Assembly: GCF_014192515.1 (NCBI RefSeq)
Contig: NZ_JACHYB010000002.1
Span: 744,001-808,000, forward strand
Length of the DNA: 64,000 nt
Source: Microbacter margulisiae
GTDB taxonomy: Bacteria > Bacteroidota > Bacteroidia > Bacteroidales > Paludibacteraceae
Reading direction: 5' to 3'
Of the stretch, positions 25,013 through 34,633 are shown one piece after another. Within the stretch, counting starts at the first letter, position 1. Each line of letters opens with the position of its first letter. The notes under the pieces were generated by a model, which did not search any database, was not told the origin of the DNA, and saw only the letters and a list, made by a program, of their open reading frames with translations. Both the position numbers and the translations under genes were made by a program.

Positions 25013-27070
25013 CTATACTTCCTCAGGCAAAATATTAGCGGGATATGCAATACGGTGATGGTACATGTTGCGCAGTTTCTCTTTGAAAACCGTCTTCACT
25101 GTTTCGATATCGCGGAAGGTGATTGGAGCATCCTGAAAAGCCCCTTCGGCAATCTGCGTCTGGACAATCTTATCCACCAGTTCGTTAATACTTTCGTCCG
25201 TATATTCCGTTAATGTGCGGGAGGCTGCTTCAACCGCATCAGCCATCATCAGGATCGCCGTCTCTTTGGTACCGGGATTCGGACCGGGATAGGTAAAAAG
25301 TTTCTCGTCTATTTTCCGTTCAGGATTTCCCTGCATGAAACGCAGATAAAAATACTTCGCCTTGCTGTGTCCATGATGGGTTTTTATAAACTGGATAATC
25401 TGCCAGGGCAGGTTATACTTATTGGCAATGCGTACGCCATCGCTTACGTGACTGATCACAATTTGAGCCGCTTCCTCATCCGACATCTCGTTCAAAGGGT
25501 TGATGCCATTTGTCTGGTTCTCGATAAAATATATCGGATGAACCATCTTTCCGATATCATGATATAAAGCGCCTGTCCTCACCAGCAAGCTATTGGCATG
25601 TACTTTCTGGGCGGCTTCCGTAGCCAAACTCGACACCTGAAGCGAATGCTGGAATGTTCCCGGCGCCTGTTCCGAAAACTGCACCATCAATGGACTATTG
25701 ACATTGGAAAGCTCAATCAGGGTGACATTGGACAAAAATCCGAATGATTTCTCAATCAAATAGATAAACGCATAAGCAAACAAAAGTAGCAAGGTATTTA
25801 ATCCAAAATACAGGAAGTTGATCCATACGATCTTATCCAGTGATTGGTTTTGAATCAGGGTAATACCTAAATAAACCACGCTGTATGTTGCAAAAATAAG
25901 CCCTACCGTTTTTACCAGTTGCGAGCGCTGCGTCAAATCCTGCAAGCTGGAGATGACGGTCATCCCTGCCATGATTTGCAGAATTACAAACTGCAAGGGC
26001 GATGTCGTGACTACAAACGAAATTAGTAAGATGGTGATAATATGGGCATACAACGCTGAACGTGCATCAAAGAAAGTACAGATAATGATGGGCAAAAGGG
26101 CGAAAGGCACAACGTAGATATTAAGCCCCGTGAAAGAGACAACTGTGAAAGCTACTGCCACCATGAAAACAATCATCATCACAATGAACAACACATTCTT
26201 GAAACGTGCAAAAATCTCCCGCCGGCGAAACAGGTACAGATATAAGAAAAGTAACGACATCAAAGCCGTCACTAACAATGACTCTCCGGCAACCACCAAC
26301 CACGATTTATGCGTGTCCCGGTGCTGGCGTTCGGTAGCGACACGCAACGAGGTGAGCACCCGGTAAGAAGAATCCGTCACAATATCTCCACGGTCAATAA
26401 TCCTTTCGCCTGCCTGAACCAGCCCGGAAGTCTCGGACACGGAACGCAGTAAATCATTTTTGATCTGATTGGAAATAACAGCATCATATTGCAGATCAGG
26501 TACAATATAGCTATTGATATTCAATGACTGGAATACATTCTTATCAAACGAGGCAGGAAGATTGCCAACAATATACTGATAAGCAGAAGTTACCGTAAAA
26601 ATATCTTTTAAGAATGACTTTGAAGCCCGGTTTTGTCTCACAATATTGACAAAGGGATAGCGACTTACCAATCTATTATAATCATCGGTTGGCATGATGC
26701 CTTTGTCATAAACCGTCGACAAAGCACTTTTCAGATAGGCAAGCTGAGGAGCCACCTGGGGGGACATCTTCTCCAGACTCTGTTTTAATTGTTTTAATTC
26801 AAAGCCGGATAACGTGTCGTTGAGTAAATAATAAGGAGTAAATGCGCGTAATACACTATCCTGCTCGCTTTGCAGTTGCCGTGCATTTTTATAAACAGGA
26901 AAATCAAATGAGGCTGTCACGAGTCCATAGCGCCAGGGCTTTCCCACAGCAAAGTTATAATTGAAATGACTTTCGCGGGGGAAGATAGCTACTATGACCA
27001 CGATTGCCATCACAAAAAGCATGACCTTTGTCACCGTTCGCCATTTCTGGTCACCTAAAATCCGGTTCAT
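25013..27070 (-). CDS. pgpH: PgpH-like 7TM HD-domain c-di-AMP phosphodiesterase
   Basis: 685 aa from ATG 27070, chosen because the -7 box TATCTTTG at 27096..27103 would start transcription just upstream; the longer frame begins before that box. Layout: N-terminal membrane helix (KVMLFVMAIVVIVAIF), a long extracytoplasmic 7TMR-HD region (about 50-265), about seven membrane helices (about 275-470), then a cytoplasmic HD domain with QHSLQVSSLATEAA, GALYHDIGKMVHP, ISHVSDGVRIA and a HGHSK motif. PgpH proteins hydrolyse the second messenger cyclic di-AMP to pApA. The family fit is strong from domain order; enzymatic activity has not been shown for this protein. It is adjacent to ruvC, as in several Bacteroidota. 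Confidence 0.88.
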   Translation of the reverse strand: MNRILGDQKWRTVTKVMLFVMAIVVIVAIFPRESHFNYNFAVGKPWRYGLVTASFDFPVYKNARQLQSEQDSVLRAFTPYYLLNDTLSGFELKQLKQSLEKMSPQVAPQLAYLKSALSTVYDKGIMPTDDYNRLVSRYPFVNIVRQNRASKSFLKDIFTVTSAYQYIVGNLPASFDKNVFQSLNINSYIVPDLQYDAVISNQIKNDLLRSVSETSGLVQAGERIIDRGDIVTDSSYRVLTSLRVATERQHRDTHKSWLVVAGESLLVTALMSLLFLYLYLFRRREIFARFKNVLFIVMMIVFMVAVAFTVVSFTGLNIYVVPFALLPIIICTFFDARSALYAHIITILLISFVVTTSPLQFVILQIMAGMTVISSLQDLTQRSQLVKTVGLIFATYSVVYLGITLIQNQSLDKIVWINFLYFGLNTLLLLFAYAFIYLIEKSFGFLSNVTLIELSNVNSPLMVQFSEQAPGTFQHSLQVSSLATEAAQKVHANSLLVRTGALYHDIGKMVHPIYFIENQTNGINPLNEMSDEEAAQIVISHVSDGVRIANKYNLPWQIIQFIKTHHGHSKAKYFYLRFMQGNPERKIDEKLFTYPGPNPGTKETAILMMADAVEAASRTLTEYTDESINELVDKIVQTQIAEGAFQDAPITFRDIETVKTVFKEKLRNMYHHRIAYPANILPEEV

Positions 27071-27095
27071 TGATACTTGATTTGAACAAGAAGTG

Positions 27096-27103
27096 CAAAG
27101 ATA
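27096..27103 (-). promoter_or_regulatory. -7 promoter box of the HD phosphohydrolase gene
   Basis: Plus-strand CAAAGATA, which reads TATCTTTG on the minus strand, an exact consensus match 26 bp upstream of the chosen start. Confidence 0.7.
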
Positions 27104-27167
27104 AAACAAACAACGAGCATGTTGTTCTTTTGCACAAAGAAACATACTGCTTTTGCAGAACAATTTT

Positions 27168-27740
27168 TCATTTTTGAATCAACTTGTCCTTATTTTTTGC
27201 AATATAATCTTTCCAGTTGGAAAAAGGAGCTTCGCCTTGCACACGGTTGGTCTGATAAAAATGACATAAAGCGGCAGCCAGTCCATCCGTAGCATCAAGA
27301 CGTTCAAGCATATTTTCAGGTGGAATTTGTAAAATACGTCGCAACATATCAGCCACCTGCTCTTTCGCAGCGTTTCCATTGCCAGTGATGGACATCTTAA
27401 TCTTCAACGGAGCATATTCGGTGATCGGAAGATTACGGTAAAGCGCCGCAGCCATTGCGACCCCCTGTCCGCGCCCAAGTTTCAGCATTGACTGAACATT
27501 CTTGCCATAAAAGGGAGCTTCAATAGCCATTTCAGTAGGATGATACTCATCAATCAAGGAAAGAGTCCGTTCAAAAATGCGCTGCAACTTGGCATAATGA
27601 TCCCGGATCTTTTTCAAATCAATTACCCCCATAGTCAACATCTCAGGTGTTTGGCCGGTAACCCGCAACAAACCATATCCCATCACGGTTGTTCCGGGAT
27701 CAACCCCTAATATAATGCGTGGATTTACTGAAGCTTTCAT
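27168..27740 (-). CDS. ruvC: Holliday junction endonuclease RuvC
   Basis: 190 aa. The acidic active site is visible: Asp in [14 protein letters not shown], Glu in [22 protein letters not shown], and the C-terminal Asp pair in [14 protein letters not shown]. RuvC is the resolvase that cuts Holliday junctions held by RuvAB during recombination and repair. Its start overlaps the end of the DUF4286 gene by 4 bp (ATGA-type), so the two are translationally coupled and transcribed together from the box at 28060..28067. About 12 residues longer at the C-terminus than the E. coli protein, with a lysine-rich tail. Confidence 0.96.
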   Translation of the reverse strand: MKASVNPRIILGVDPGTTVMGYGLLRVTGQTPEMLTMGVIDLKKIRDHYAKLQRIFERTLSLIDEYHPTEMAIEAPFYGKNVQSMLKLGRGQGVAMAAALYRNLPITEYAPLKIKMSITGNGNAAKEQVADMLRRILQIPPENMLERLDATDGLAAALCHFYQTNRVQGEAPFSNWKDYIAKNKDKLIQK

Positions 27741-28048
27741 GCCAAAGGTTCTAAAACAGTCCAGAAATAAAGCACTTTGGTTCCGAATATCTCCTGAATC
27801 GACTGCGCAACACGCCCGCTAATTTCCTCTTCCCATTGTGCAATGTCCTCAACACTTTGCACCGAAAATTGTACGGCAATCGAACTCGACCCTTCCTCAC
27901 CCTGCAAAGAATGCACCCGATAGACCAACGGATGAGTAAATTTCCCGGACGATTGCATCATTGGAGAATATACATTCCACAGCCATTTCATCCAGGCATC
28001 TGTCAACCCATCTTCAATATAAAAGGTCGTATTAAAAAGGTACATCAC
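27737..28048 (-). CDS. DUF4286 family protein
   Basis: 103 aa. [31 protein letters not shown], then a Ser-rich turn ([26 protein letters not shown]) and the tail LYFWTVLEP are characteristic of DUF4286, a small ferredoxin-like-fold family restricted mainly to Bacteroidota, commonly just upstream of ruvC. Function unknown. Overlap with ruvC by 4 bp suggests coordinated expression. Confidence 0.88.
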   Translation of the reverse strand: MMYLFNTTFYIEDGLTDAWMKWLWNVYSPMMQSSGKFTHPLVYRVHSLQGEEGSSSIAVQFSVQSVEDIAQWEEEISGRVAQSIQEIFGTKVLYFWTVLEPLA

Positions 28049-28059
28049 ACATTTTTTTG

Positions 28060-28067
28060 CAAAAGTA
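28060..28067 (-). promoter_or_regulatory. -7 promoter box of DUF4286-ruvC
   Basis: CAAAAGTA on the plus strand, reading TACTTTTG on the minus strand (TAnnTTTG), 12 bp upstream of the DUF4286 start. It is divergent from the tRNA promoter 25 bp away. Confidence 0.6.
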
Positions 28068-28091
28068 CGCTTTTTCTTTCGGATAAAGTCG

Positions 28092-28099
28092 TACCTTTG
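28092..28099 (+). promoter_or_regulatory. -7 promoter box of tRNA-Ala
   Basis: TACCTTTG, exact consensus, 16 bp before the 5' end of the tRNA. Confidence 0.75.
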
Positions 28100-28114
28100 T
28101 CCCGCAAAAATCAG

Positions 28115-28191
28115 GGGGTATTAGCTCATCTGGCTAGAGCGCGACACTGGCAGTGTCGAGGTGAGCGGTTCGAGTCCGCTATACTCCACCA
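28115..28191 (+). tRNA. tRNA-Ala (anticodon GGC)
   Basis: 77 nt with CCA encoded. Acceptor GGGGTAT pairs with ATACTCC (one G-U); D arm AGCTCATCTGGCTAGAGC; anticodon stem CGACA/TGTCG with loop CTGGCAG giving anticodon GGC; T arm AGCGG-TTCGAGT-CCGCT; discriminator A. It reads GCC and GCU alanine codons. Followed by a strong terminator. Confidence 0.96.
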
Positions 28192-28209
28192 TTTTATCAT
28201 AATCAAAAG

Positions 28210-28250
28210 AGACTAAATGAAAAAGCATTGCTTTTGTTTAGTCTTTTTTT
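28210..28250 (+). terminator. Terminator after tRNA-Ala
   Basis: AGACTAAA pairs with TTTAGTCT with an inner stem AAAAGC/GCTTTT, then seven T. It lies 20 bp beyond the tRNA end. Confidence 0.88.
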
Positions 28251-28293
28251 GTACACTGATTGTCAAATTCTTTTCGGGTAATGCCTGGCAATA

Positions 28294-28866
28294 ATGAACA
28301 AAAAGTTGATTGAGAATACGGTTTTTGAAAAAAACGACTACACCGAAAACAACCTGTTTAAAGGAGAATATGAGCATTGCAAGTTTGTGCGCTGCATCTT
28401 TCATAAAGCGGATTTATCCCATGTCTTTTTTACGGATTGTACATTTGACGGCTGTGACTTCAGCCTTGTCAACACCAAAAGTGCGGCTCTGCGGAATGCA
28501 AGGTTTGTCAATTGTAAGCTGCTAGGGGTAAAGTTTGACGATTGTAACGAGTTTCTTTTTTCTGCTTCCTTTGAAAACTGTATCTTGAAATTCTCCTCTT
28601 TTCATAAGATGAAACTCAAGCAGACGCACTTTCGCTCGTGCAACCTTCAGGAAGTGGACATGAGCGAGGCAGATCTGACAGGATCGGTTTTTGATACGTG
28701 CGACTTAAACAAAACGCTGTTTGACTATACGAATGTAGAAAAAGTCGATTTCCGTACCTCCTATAATTACTCAATCGATCCGGAAAAGAACCGCATCAAA
28801 AAGGCCAAATTTTCGCAAACCGGAGTAATGGGTTTGTTGGACAAATACGACATTGAAATAGAGTAA
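28294..28866 (+). CDS. Pentapeptide-repeat protein
   Basis: 190 aa. From about residue 20 the A(D/N)LXX-type repeat is clear, in runs such as CKFVRCIFHKADLSHVFFTD, CTFDGCDFSLVNTKSAALRN, CNLQEVDMSEADLTGSVFDT and CDLNKTLFDYTNVEKVDFRT; this folds as a right-handed quadrilateral beta-helix. The tail YNYSIDPEKNRIKKAKFSQTGVMGLLDKYDIEIE is characteristic of the cytosolic, Qnr-like-length group. Qnr and MfpA in that group mimic DNA and protect gyrase, but that role is known for only a few members, and none is established here. Stand-alone gene between the tRNA terminator and the LUD gene. Confidence 0.9.
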   Translation: MNKKLIENTVFEKNDYTENNLFKGEYEHCKFVRCIFHKADLSHVFFTDCTFDGCDFSLVNTKSAALRNARFVNCKLLGVKFDDCNEFLFSASFENCILKFSSFHKMKLKQTHFRSCNLQEVDMSEADLTGSVFDTCDLNKTLFDYTNVEKVDFRTSYNYSIDPEKNRIKKAKFSQTGVMGLLDKYDIEIE

Positions 28867-28911
28867 CTGTTCATACACTATTTATCTCCATACTGCTAAA
28901 ACTGCATAACT

Positions 28912-29544
28912 ATGGATATAACGCTCCAAAACGTCATCCGGCAACTGGAACGCAACAATTTCGAGGTATTTTATGCACCTACGTTGGAAGCGGCAAAAAC
29001 GGTTTTTGAAAATGAAATCGTCAACAAACTACCGATTTCCAGCGCTTCCTATGCCGACTCCATCACCATGCGCCAGAGCGGGGCGCTTGACTTGCTTAGG
29101 GCAAAACCTGGAATTGAATTCATTGACACTTTTGCGCCCGATGACAGTCTGGAGGAAAAAATTCGTAAACGCAAAAAGGCATTGACGGTGGATCTTTTCA
29201 TCACCGGCACCAACGCTATCACCGAACAAGGACAGCTGATCAATCTGGACATGATCGGAAACCGTGTGGCAGCATTGACTTTTGGCCCTGAACATGTCGT
29301 TGTGTTTATCGGTAAAAACAAAATCGTAAACAACCTGGACGAAGCTTTTCAGCGTATCAAGACCATTTCCGCCCCGATGAACAGCAAACGGCATACTAAT
29401 TTTAAATTGCCGTGTCAAACAACAGGAATTTGCCAGGAATGCCGAAGCCCGCAACGGATTTGCAACACTTGGACTATCACAGAAAAATCTTACCCCAAAC
29501 ACCGTATTACAGTAATCTTAATCGACCAGGATGCCGGCTATTGA
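28912..29544 (+). CDS. LUD-domain protein (LutC-like lactate utilisation type)
   Basis: 210 aa. The LUD fold (formerly DUF162) is seen: ASYADSITMRQSGALDLL, FIDTFAPDD, KALTVDLFITGTNAITEQGQLINLDMIGNRVAALTFGPEHVVVFIGKNKIV. In LutC/YkgG-type proteins this domain works with LutAB in L-lactate oxidation, but single LUD proteins of this length in Bacteroidota are uncharacterised. The C-terminal cysteines CQTTGICQECRSPQRIC may bind metal or an Fe-S cluster. No lutAB genes are nearby. The gene is 45 bp downstream of the pentapeptide-repeat gene and may be read with it. Confidence 0.88.
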   Translation: MDITLQNVIRQLERNNFEVFYAPTLEAAKTVFENEIVNKLPISSASYADSITMRQSGALDLLRAKPGIEFIDTFAPDDSLEEKIRKRKKALTVDLFITGTNAITEQGQLINLDMIGNRVAALTFGPEHVVVFIGKNKIVNNLDEAFQRIKTISAPMNSKRHTNFKLPCQTTGICQECRSPQRICNTWTITEKSYPKHRITVILIDQDAGY

Positions 29545-29814
29545 AAAGAATAAATAACAAGAAGCTACTTTGCATTCGAGAATACTCCTAACGTATAAAT
29601 TATCCGAAATCTACATCTGTTACCTACAGGAATCAACATCGACATCTTCTTTGTTGACCGCATGACTATACAGCATCACGATAAACTTAAATTTAGCTTT
29701 TATAAGTTAATGTAAATCGTAATAATTCATTATTATTCGTATATTGGCGAACGTTTTATGCAGCATAAAACGGATTATCGTATTCATTTATATTCAACCA
29801 GGGATAAACTTATG

Positions 29815-31605
29815 ATGGACAATTTAGATTATGCGGTGATTGGTAATTGTCGCAGTGCAGCATTGGTATCGAAAGAAGGAAGTATTGATTGGTGCTGTTT
29901 ACCTGATTTTGATTCTCCATCGGTTTTTGCAAAAATACTGGACAAAGAAAAAGGCGGACAGTTCAGTATTGAAGTGGATTCTTCATACGTTATTTCGCAA
30001 AACTATATGTACCACACGAATGTGGTGGTCACGAAATTCAAATCGCCCAAAGGAAGTTTCAGTATCATCGACTTCATGCCTCGTTACAAGACAGAACAGG
30101 AATATTTTACACCGCCTGAAATTTACCGGTACATCCGTTTTTCGTCGGGGAAACCATCATTCAAAATTCGTTATCGTCCCAAACTGAATTACGGCGAAGA
30201 TGACGTAAAGCACATAAAGGAAGACAATTATATCCGCAGCCAATCGGTTATCAGTCCAACAGACTGCGTTTATCTGTATACAAGCATTGATCCGGACGAT
30301 ATTTTAAACGAAAACGAGATCGCACTGACAACGCACCAGTTTCTGCTGCTTTCGTACAACCAAAAGATCATTAACGTCGATTTGGAAAGAGTGTACACCG
30401 AATTTCAACGTACCAAAGTCTATTGGCTCAATCTGGCCAACCGGTCTAAGAAATTTGAGAAATATACCGAAGAGATGACGCGTAGTATTTTAATACTTAA
30501 AATGTTATCATTCCAGTCTACAGGAGCGGTACTGGCAGCATTAACCACTAGCATTCCCGAAACATTGGGTGAAGTACGCAACTGGGATTACCGGTTCTGC
30601 TGGCTACGCGATGCTTCCATGGCCATCGACACGCTGCTGAAAATGGGTCATAATCAAGCAGCAAGGCGATTTATGGGATACATAAAAGGCATTTTACGTT
30701 CAAAACATGATACTTTTCAGATTATGTATGGTATCCGTGGAGAACGCGACTTAATGGAGGTCAGTCTGCCTCATTTGTCCGGCTACGAAGATTCCAAGCC
30801 GGTACGCATCGGGAATAATGCCTTTTCGCAACGGCAAAATGATGTCTTTGGATATTTATTGAATGTTATTTATCAATATTATAACTATTTTCCGGGCATG
30901 CTTGATGAAGTGGAAGAAATGTGGGAAATTGTCCGGAATATTATCAGAACCGTATCCAATGTTTGGGAGAAACCAGATCAGGGTATCTGGGAAATACGCA
31001 ACGAAGAAAAGCATTTTGTATTTTCGAAGATCATGTGTTGGGTAGCCTTGGACAGAGCCATAAAAATTGCAAAGCTATTGAACAAACCCTATTATGTACA
31101 ATTATGGAGCGGCATTGCAAACCGGATCAAAGAAGATGTCTTGACCAAAGGGTGGAACGAATCGTTGCAAACCTTTACGCAAACATACGACAACACTGAA
31201 CTGGATGCATCGTTGCTGATCATGGCAGAATACGGATTTATTGAAGCCAATGATCCGAAATATGTAGGCACAGTGCTCGCCTGTCAAAAAGAGTTATTTC
31301 ACAATGATCTGATGTACAGATATGTAAATCACGACGATTTTGGGAAACCCAGTTCTTCTTTTACCATCGGTACATTCTGGTTGGTGCAGGCATTAGCACG
31401 CATTGGTAAAAAAGATGAAGCGCAAACTATTTTCAATAAATTACTTCGTTGTTCCAACCATGTTGGCCTGTTCAGCGAAGATATCGATTTCACCACAAAA
31501 AGATTGCTTGGTAATTTTCCCCAGGCATATTCACATTTGGCTTTAATCAATACAGCGATGCTGTTCTCAGACGAACGCAAAGCTTCGAAATTCATTAAGC
31601 CCTAA
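29815..31605 (+). CDS. GH15 family glucan/trehalose hydrolase
   Basis: 596 aa from ATG 29815 (the preceding codon at 29812 is also ATG); the start MDNLDYAVIGNCRSAALVSKEGSIDWCCLPDFDSPSVF is the usual opening of this family, and 18 upstream codons are dispensable. The catalytic (alpha/alpha)6 region has EVRNWDYRFCWLRDASMAIDTLLKMG, a GH15 hallmark with the general-acid region, and LLGNFPQAYSHLALINTAMLF near the end with the general-base glutamine/serine context. GH15 members are glucoamylases, glucodextranases or trehalases. The next gene makes trehalose, so trehalase is a reasonable but unproven reading. No signal peptide, so cytosolic. Confidence 0.9.
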   Translation: MDNLDYAVIGNCRSAALVSKEGSIDWCCLPDFDSPSVFAKILDKEKGGQFSIEVDSSYVISQNYMYHTNVVVTKFKSPKGSFSIIDFMPRYKTEQEYFTPPEIYRYIRFSSGKPSFKIRYRPKLNYGEDDVKHIKEDNYIRSQSVISPTDCVYLYTSIDPDDILNENEIALTTHQFLLLSYNQKIINVDLERVYTEFQRTKVYWLNLANRSKKFEKYTEEMTRSILILKMLSFQSTGAVLAALTTSIPETLGEVRNWDYRFCWLRDASMAIDTLLKMGHNQAARRFMGYIKGILRSKHDTFQIMYGIRGERDLMEVSLPHLSGYEDSKPVRIGNNAFSQRQNDVFGYLLNVIYQYYNYFPGMLDEVEEMWEIVRNIIRTVSNVWEKPDQGIWEIRNEEKHFVFSKIMCWVALDRAIKIAKLLNKPYYVQLWSGIANRIKEDVLTKGWNESLQTFTQTYDNTELDASLLIMAEYGFIEANDPKYVGTVLACQKELFHNDLMYRYVNHDDFGKPSSSFTIGTFWLVQALARIGKKDEAQTIFNKLLRCSNHVGLFSEDIDFTTKRLLGNFPQAYSHLALINTAMLFSDERKASKFIKP

Positions 31606-31772
31606 CGGAGCGTTAGTACGCTCAGATCATTGAAAATTGCCTTGTTTACCTGCCTTTATGAAACGTAGGGAACATTTCGGCTATTGCATGCAAACCAGGT
31701 TGATCATTCAGAGCAACCTCGTTGCATGATCACTCTATTCAATTAAAGCATTTATTTATAACAACATAAAAC

Positions 31773-34046
31773 ATGGAAACATTTTCACATTTTGAACGAT
31801 TAGTGATTGCAGCTTACCGTCTGCCATTCAAGTTCATCAAAACCAAAAAAGGATATAAAGCCATGCAAAACTCAGGGGGGCTCGTTTCCGCCATACTTGC
31901 TCTATCTGAAAATCTGCAACAAACAAAAAGCGAATTCATTGACAACAAAATTGTTTGGGCAGGTATTGGAGAAACATTGCCTCAACAGGCTACAAATCCT
32001 AAAATTGAAAATAGTCATTTTGAAATCGTCCCTGTTGAAATCGCACAACGAACCAATGAGTTATACTATGGTGGGTTCTGTAACGATCTGATATGGCCTT
32101 TGTTTCACTACTTCCCCTCTTATTGTGTCTTTGAAGAAAGCTATTTCGAAGCGTATAAGGAAGCCAATGAACGTTTTTGCGACGAGCTGGTAAAAATTAT
32201 CCGCCCCGGAGATTTTATCTGGATACATGATTATCAACTCATGTTACTTCCTGAAATGATCCGACAAAAAGTTCCGGACGCCACCATTGGCTTTTTCCTT
32301 CATATTCCCTTCCCGTCATTTGAGCTGTTTCGCTTATTACCGCGTAACTGGCGGGAAGAAATCATCAAAGGATTGTTGGGAGCTGACATGTTGGGATTCC
32401 ACACACACGATTATGCACAACATTTTATCAAATCCGTCAAACGAACCACCAGCTATGAATGTCGTCAAAACCAGATTTATACACACAACAAGCTGGTAAA
32501 AACAGAAGCGTTCCCAATCGGCATTGATTACGATAAATTCCATCTCGCCTGCTTTCTGCCCAAAACCATTCACTACAAAAACAAAATCAAGGAAATCATG
32601 CCTAACCAGAAACTAATCTTTTCTGTTGACCGGCTCGATTACTCCAAGGGATTATTAGCCAGACTTGAAGGCTACGAAACATTCCTCGAAAAACATTCAG
32701 AATGGCACAAGAAAGTCATTTTCAATTTTGTTGTTGTACCATCCAGAGACAACATCAGAAAATACCGGGAAATGAAGAAAGAAATCGAATCAATGGTAGG
32801 GCGTATTAATGGGAAATACAGTACGCTTGAGTGGCGCCCGATTGTCTATCAGTACAAATCGCTCTCCTTCCATGAGCTGGTAGCACTATACGATATGAGC
32901 GATGTAGGATTGATCACTCCATTACGAGATGGGATGAACCTGGTTGCCAAAGAATACATTGCCTGCCAAACTGAAAATGAAGGGATGTTGGTCTTAAGTG
33001 AAGTAGCAGGCGCTGCCGACGAACTAAACGAAGCCATCCTGATTAATCCTTTTGACCGAATGGAAATGGCAGAAGCTATCGTCAAAGCACTCGATATGAA
33101 TTCAGAAGAAAAACACGAACGTCTCGAAAAAATGAAAGAACGCATTATTCATTATGATGTTTTTCAATGGGCATTCGATTTTTTCAACCAGACATTCTAT
33201 ATCAAAAAGCAGCAACACGCAATGAAGGCGAAATTCATAGACGAATCAATCATTCAGGATATGCTTTCCGATTATAGAAACGCTGAACGCCGGATCTTAT
33301 TCCTTGATTACGACGGCACCCTGGTTCCTTTTGCTAAGTTGCCTGAACTGGCTGTCCTATCAGAAAGAACAGCAAAAACAATTCGTCAGCTTGCCTCTGA
33401 TCCTAAAAACGAGGTGGTAATCATCAGCGGACGAAACAAGGAATTTTTAGATCAACAATTTGCCGGGCAAGAGGTTTCTCTGGTAGCAGAACATGGCTAT
33501 TTTATCAAACAAAAAGGTACCAATTGGGTTTCTACAGTAAACTCCGACAATTCATGGAAAGAAAATGTCAAACCGCTTCTGGAAGATTATGTCAGCCGTT
33601 GCGAAGGAACGCTTATCGAAGAAAAAAGCGGAAGTCTGGCCTGGCATTATCGTAACGCGAAACCTGACTGCACAAAAATAAGGCTACATGAATTACGCGA
33701 CAGATTGGTAGAGATGATTCATCAAAAAACAGATTTTGAGATTCTGGAAGGCCATAAGGTTTTGGAAGTCAAATGTGGAAAATATGACAAGGGAGAAGCC
33801 GTAAAAAAATTCATTCAAGGCCAGCATTACAACTTCTTGCTTGCTGTCGGTGACGACCGGACCGACGAGTTCATGTTCAAATCTATCCTGGAGAAAGCAT
33901 ATACAATCCGTATCGGATCAAGCCCATCTCTTGCCAAATACCACATTGCCAACATTCCGCAAATGTTGAAACTACTGAAACAAATTGCTATGGCAACTGA
34001 AAAACCCAAACCAGGGAAACACGCAACAAACAGCAACGGAAAATAA
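31773..34046 (+). CDS. Fused trehalose-6-phosphate synthase/phosphatase
   Basis: 757 aa. Residues 1-475 are a GT20 trehalose-6-phosphate synthase (WPLFHYFPSY, DFIWIHDYQLMLLPEMIR, IGFFLHIPFPSFELFRLLP, GLITPLRDGMNLVAKEYIACQ); residues 500-745 are a HAD trehalose-6-phosphate phosphatase (Asp nucleophile in LFLDYDGTLVPF, VVIISGRNKEFL, AVGDDRTDEFMF). It joins UDP-glucose to glucose 6-phosphate and dephosphorylates the product to trehalose in one polypeptide. The fused form occurs in Bacteroidota and eukaryotes, unlike the separate OtsA and OtsB of E. coli. With the GH15 gene 167 bp upstream it could form a trehalose synthesis and turnover unit. Confidence 0.96.
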   Translation: METFSHFERLVIAAYRLPFKFIKTKKGYKAMQNSGGLVSAILALSENLQQTKSEFIDNKIVWAGIGETLPQQATNPKIENSHFEIVPVEIAQRTNELYYGGFCNDLIWPLFHYFPSYCVFEESYFEAYKEANERFCDELVKIIRPGDFIWIHDYQLMLLPEMIRQKVPDATIGFFLHIPFPSFELFRLLPRNWREEIIKGLLGADMLGFHTHDYAQHFIKSVKRTTSYECRQNQIYTHNKLVKTEAFPIGIDYDKFHLACFLPKTIHYKNKIKEIMPNQKLIFSVDRLDYSKGLLARLEGYETFLEKHSEWHKKVIFNFVVVPSRDNIRKYREMKKEIESMVGRINGKYSTLEWRPIVYQYKSLSFHELVALYDMSDVGLITPLRDGMNLVAKEYIACQTENEGMLVLSEVAGAADELNEAILINPFDRMEMAEAIVKALDMNSEEKHERLEKMKERIIHYDVFQWAFDFFNQTFYIKKQQHAMKAKFIDESIIQDMLSDYRNAERRILFLDYDGTLVPFAKLPELAVLSERTAKTIRQLASDPKNEVVIISGRNKEFLDQQFAGQEVSLVAEHGYFIKQKGTNWVSTVNSDNSWKENVKPLLEDYVSRCEGTLIEEKSGSLAWHYRNAKPDCTKIRLHELRDRLVEMIHQKTDFEILEGHKVLEVKCGKYDKGEAVKKFIQGQHYNFLLAVGDDRTDEFMFKSILEKAYTIRIGSSPSLAKYHIANIPQMLKLLKQIAMATEKPKPGKHATNSNGK

Positions 34047-34130
34047 AGTCTGCTTTTTTACAATCCATTCGAAACCATTACATTCTTGGAGCAAAACAAC
34101 GTCAGAGAAGATTTTATGAACGGTTTATAT

Positions 34131-34138
34131 TACCTTTG
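34131..34138 (+). promoter_or_regulatory. -7 promoter box of ruvX-def operon
   Basis: TACCTTTG, exact consensus; start of transcription expected near 34146, before the ruvX ATG at 34162. Confidence 0.7.
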
Positions 34139-34161
34139 TATCCAAATTGAACATAAAAAGC

Positions 34162-34575
34162 ATGGGCAGAATCTTAGCCATTGATTATGGTCAAAAGCGG
34201 GTAGGTATAGCAGTTACAGACACATTGCAAATCGTAGCCAACGGACTGACAACGGTTCCGTCAGGACAAATATTTGATTTTTTGGGCAATTACTTTACCA
34301 CCGAACCGGTTGATTTGGTGGTCGTCGGACTACCGAAGCAATTAAACAATGAACCTTCGGAATCTATGCGCTTTATCACACCATTTGTGAACGGATTCAG
34401 AAAGCGTTTTCCGGGCAAACAACTGATTATGTTTGATGAGCGATTCACCTCATCCTTAGCGCATAAAGCAATGATTGAAGGAGGATTAAAGAAAAAAGAA
34501 CGGCAAAACAAAGCATTAGTTGATCAAATCAGTGCTACCATTTTGCTTCAGTCATACCTTGAAAGTAAACGATAA
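34162..34575 (+). CDS. ruvX: YqgF/RuvX family Holliday junction resolvase-like protein
   Basis: 137 aa. Start MGRILAIDYGQKRVGIAVTD is preferred to a TTG codon five codons upstream, since that lies at the expected transcription start. Conserved RNase H-fold motifs: Asp in ILAIDYGQKRVG, VVVGLPKQLN, FDERFTSSLAHKAM, and the closing DQISATILLQSYL. The family (YqgF/RuvX) is nearly universal and has been tied to 16S rRNA maturation as well as Holliday junction cleavage. It is the first gene of a run with def, lptE-like, a hypothetical gene and secG. Confidence 0.94.
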   Translation: MGRILAIDYGQKRVGIAVTDTLQIVANGLTTVPSGQIFDFLGNYFTTEPVDLVVVGLPKQLNNEPSESMRFITPFVNGFRKRFPGKQLIMFDERFTSSLAHKAMIEGGLKKKERQNKALVDQISATILLQSYLESKR

Positions 34576-34633
34576 TTGCCCGTTTTGACTTCAAATTTAT
34601 TCAGCACACATAACAACAACCACTTTATAAATA

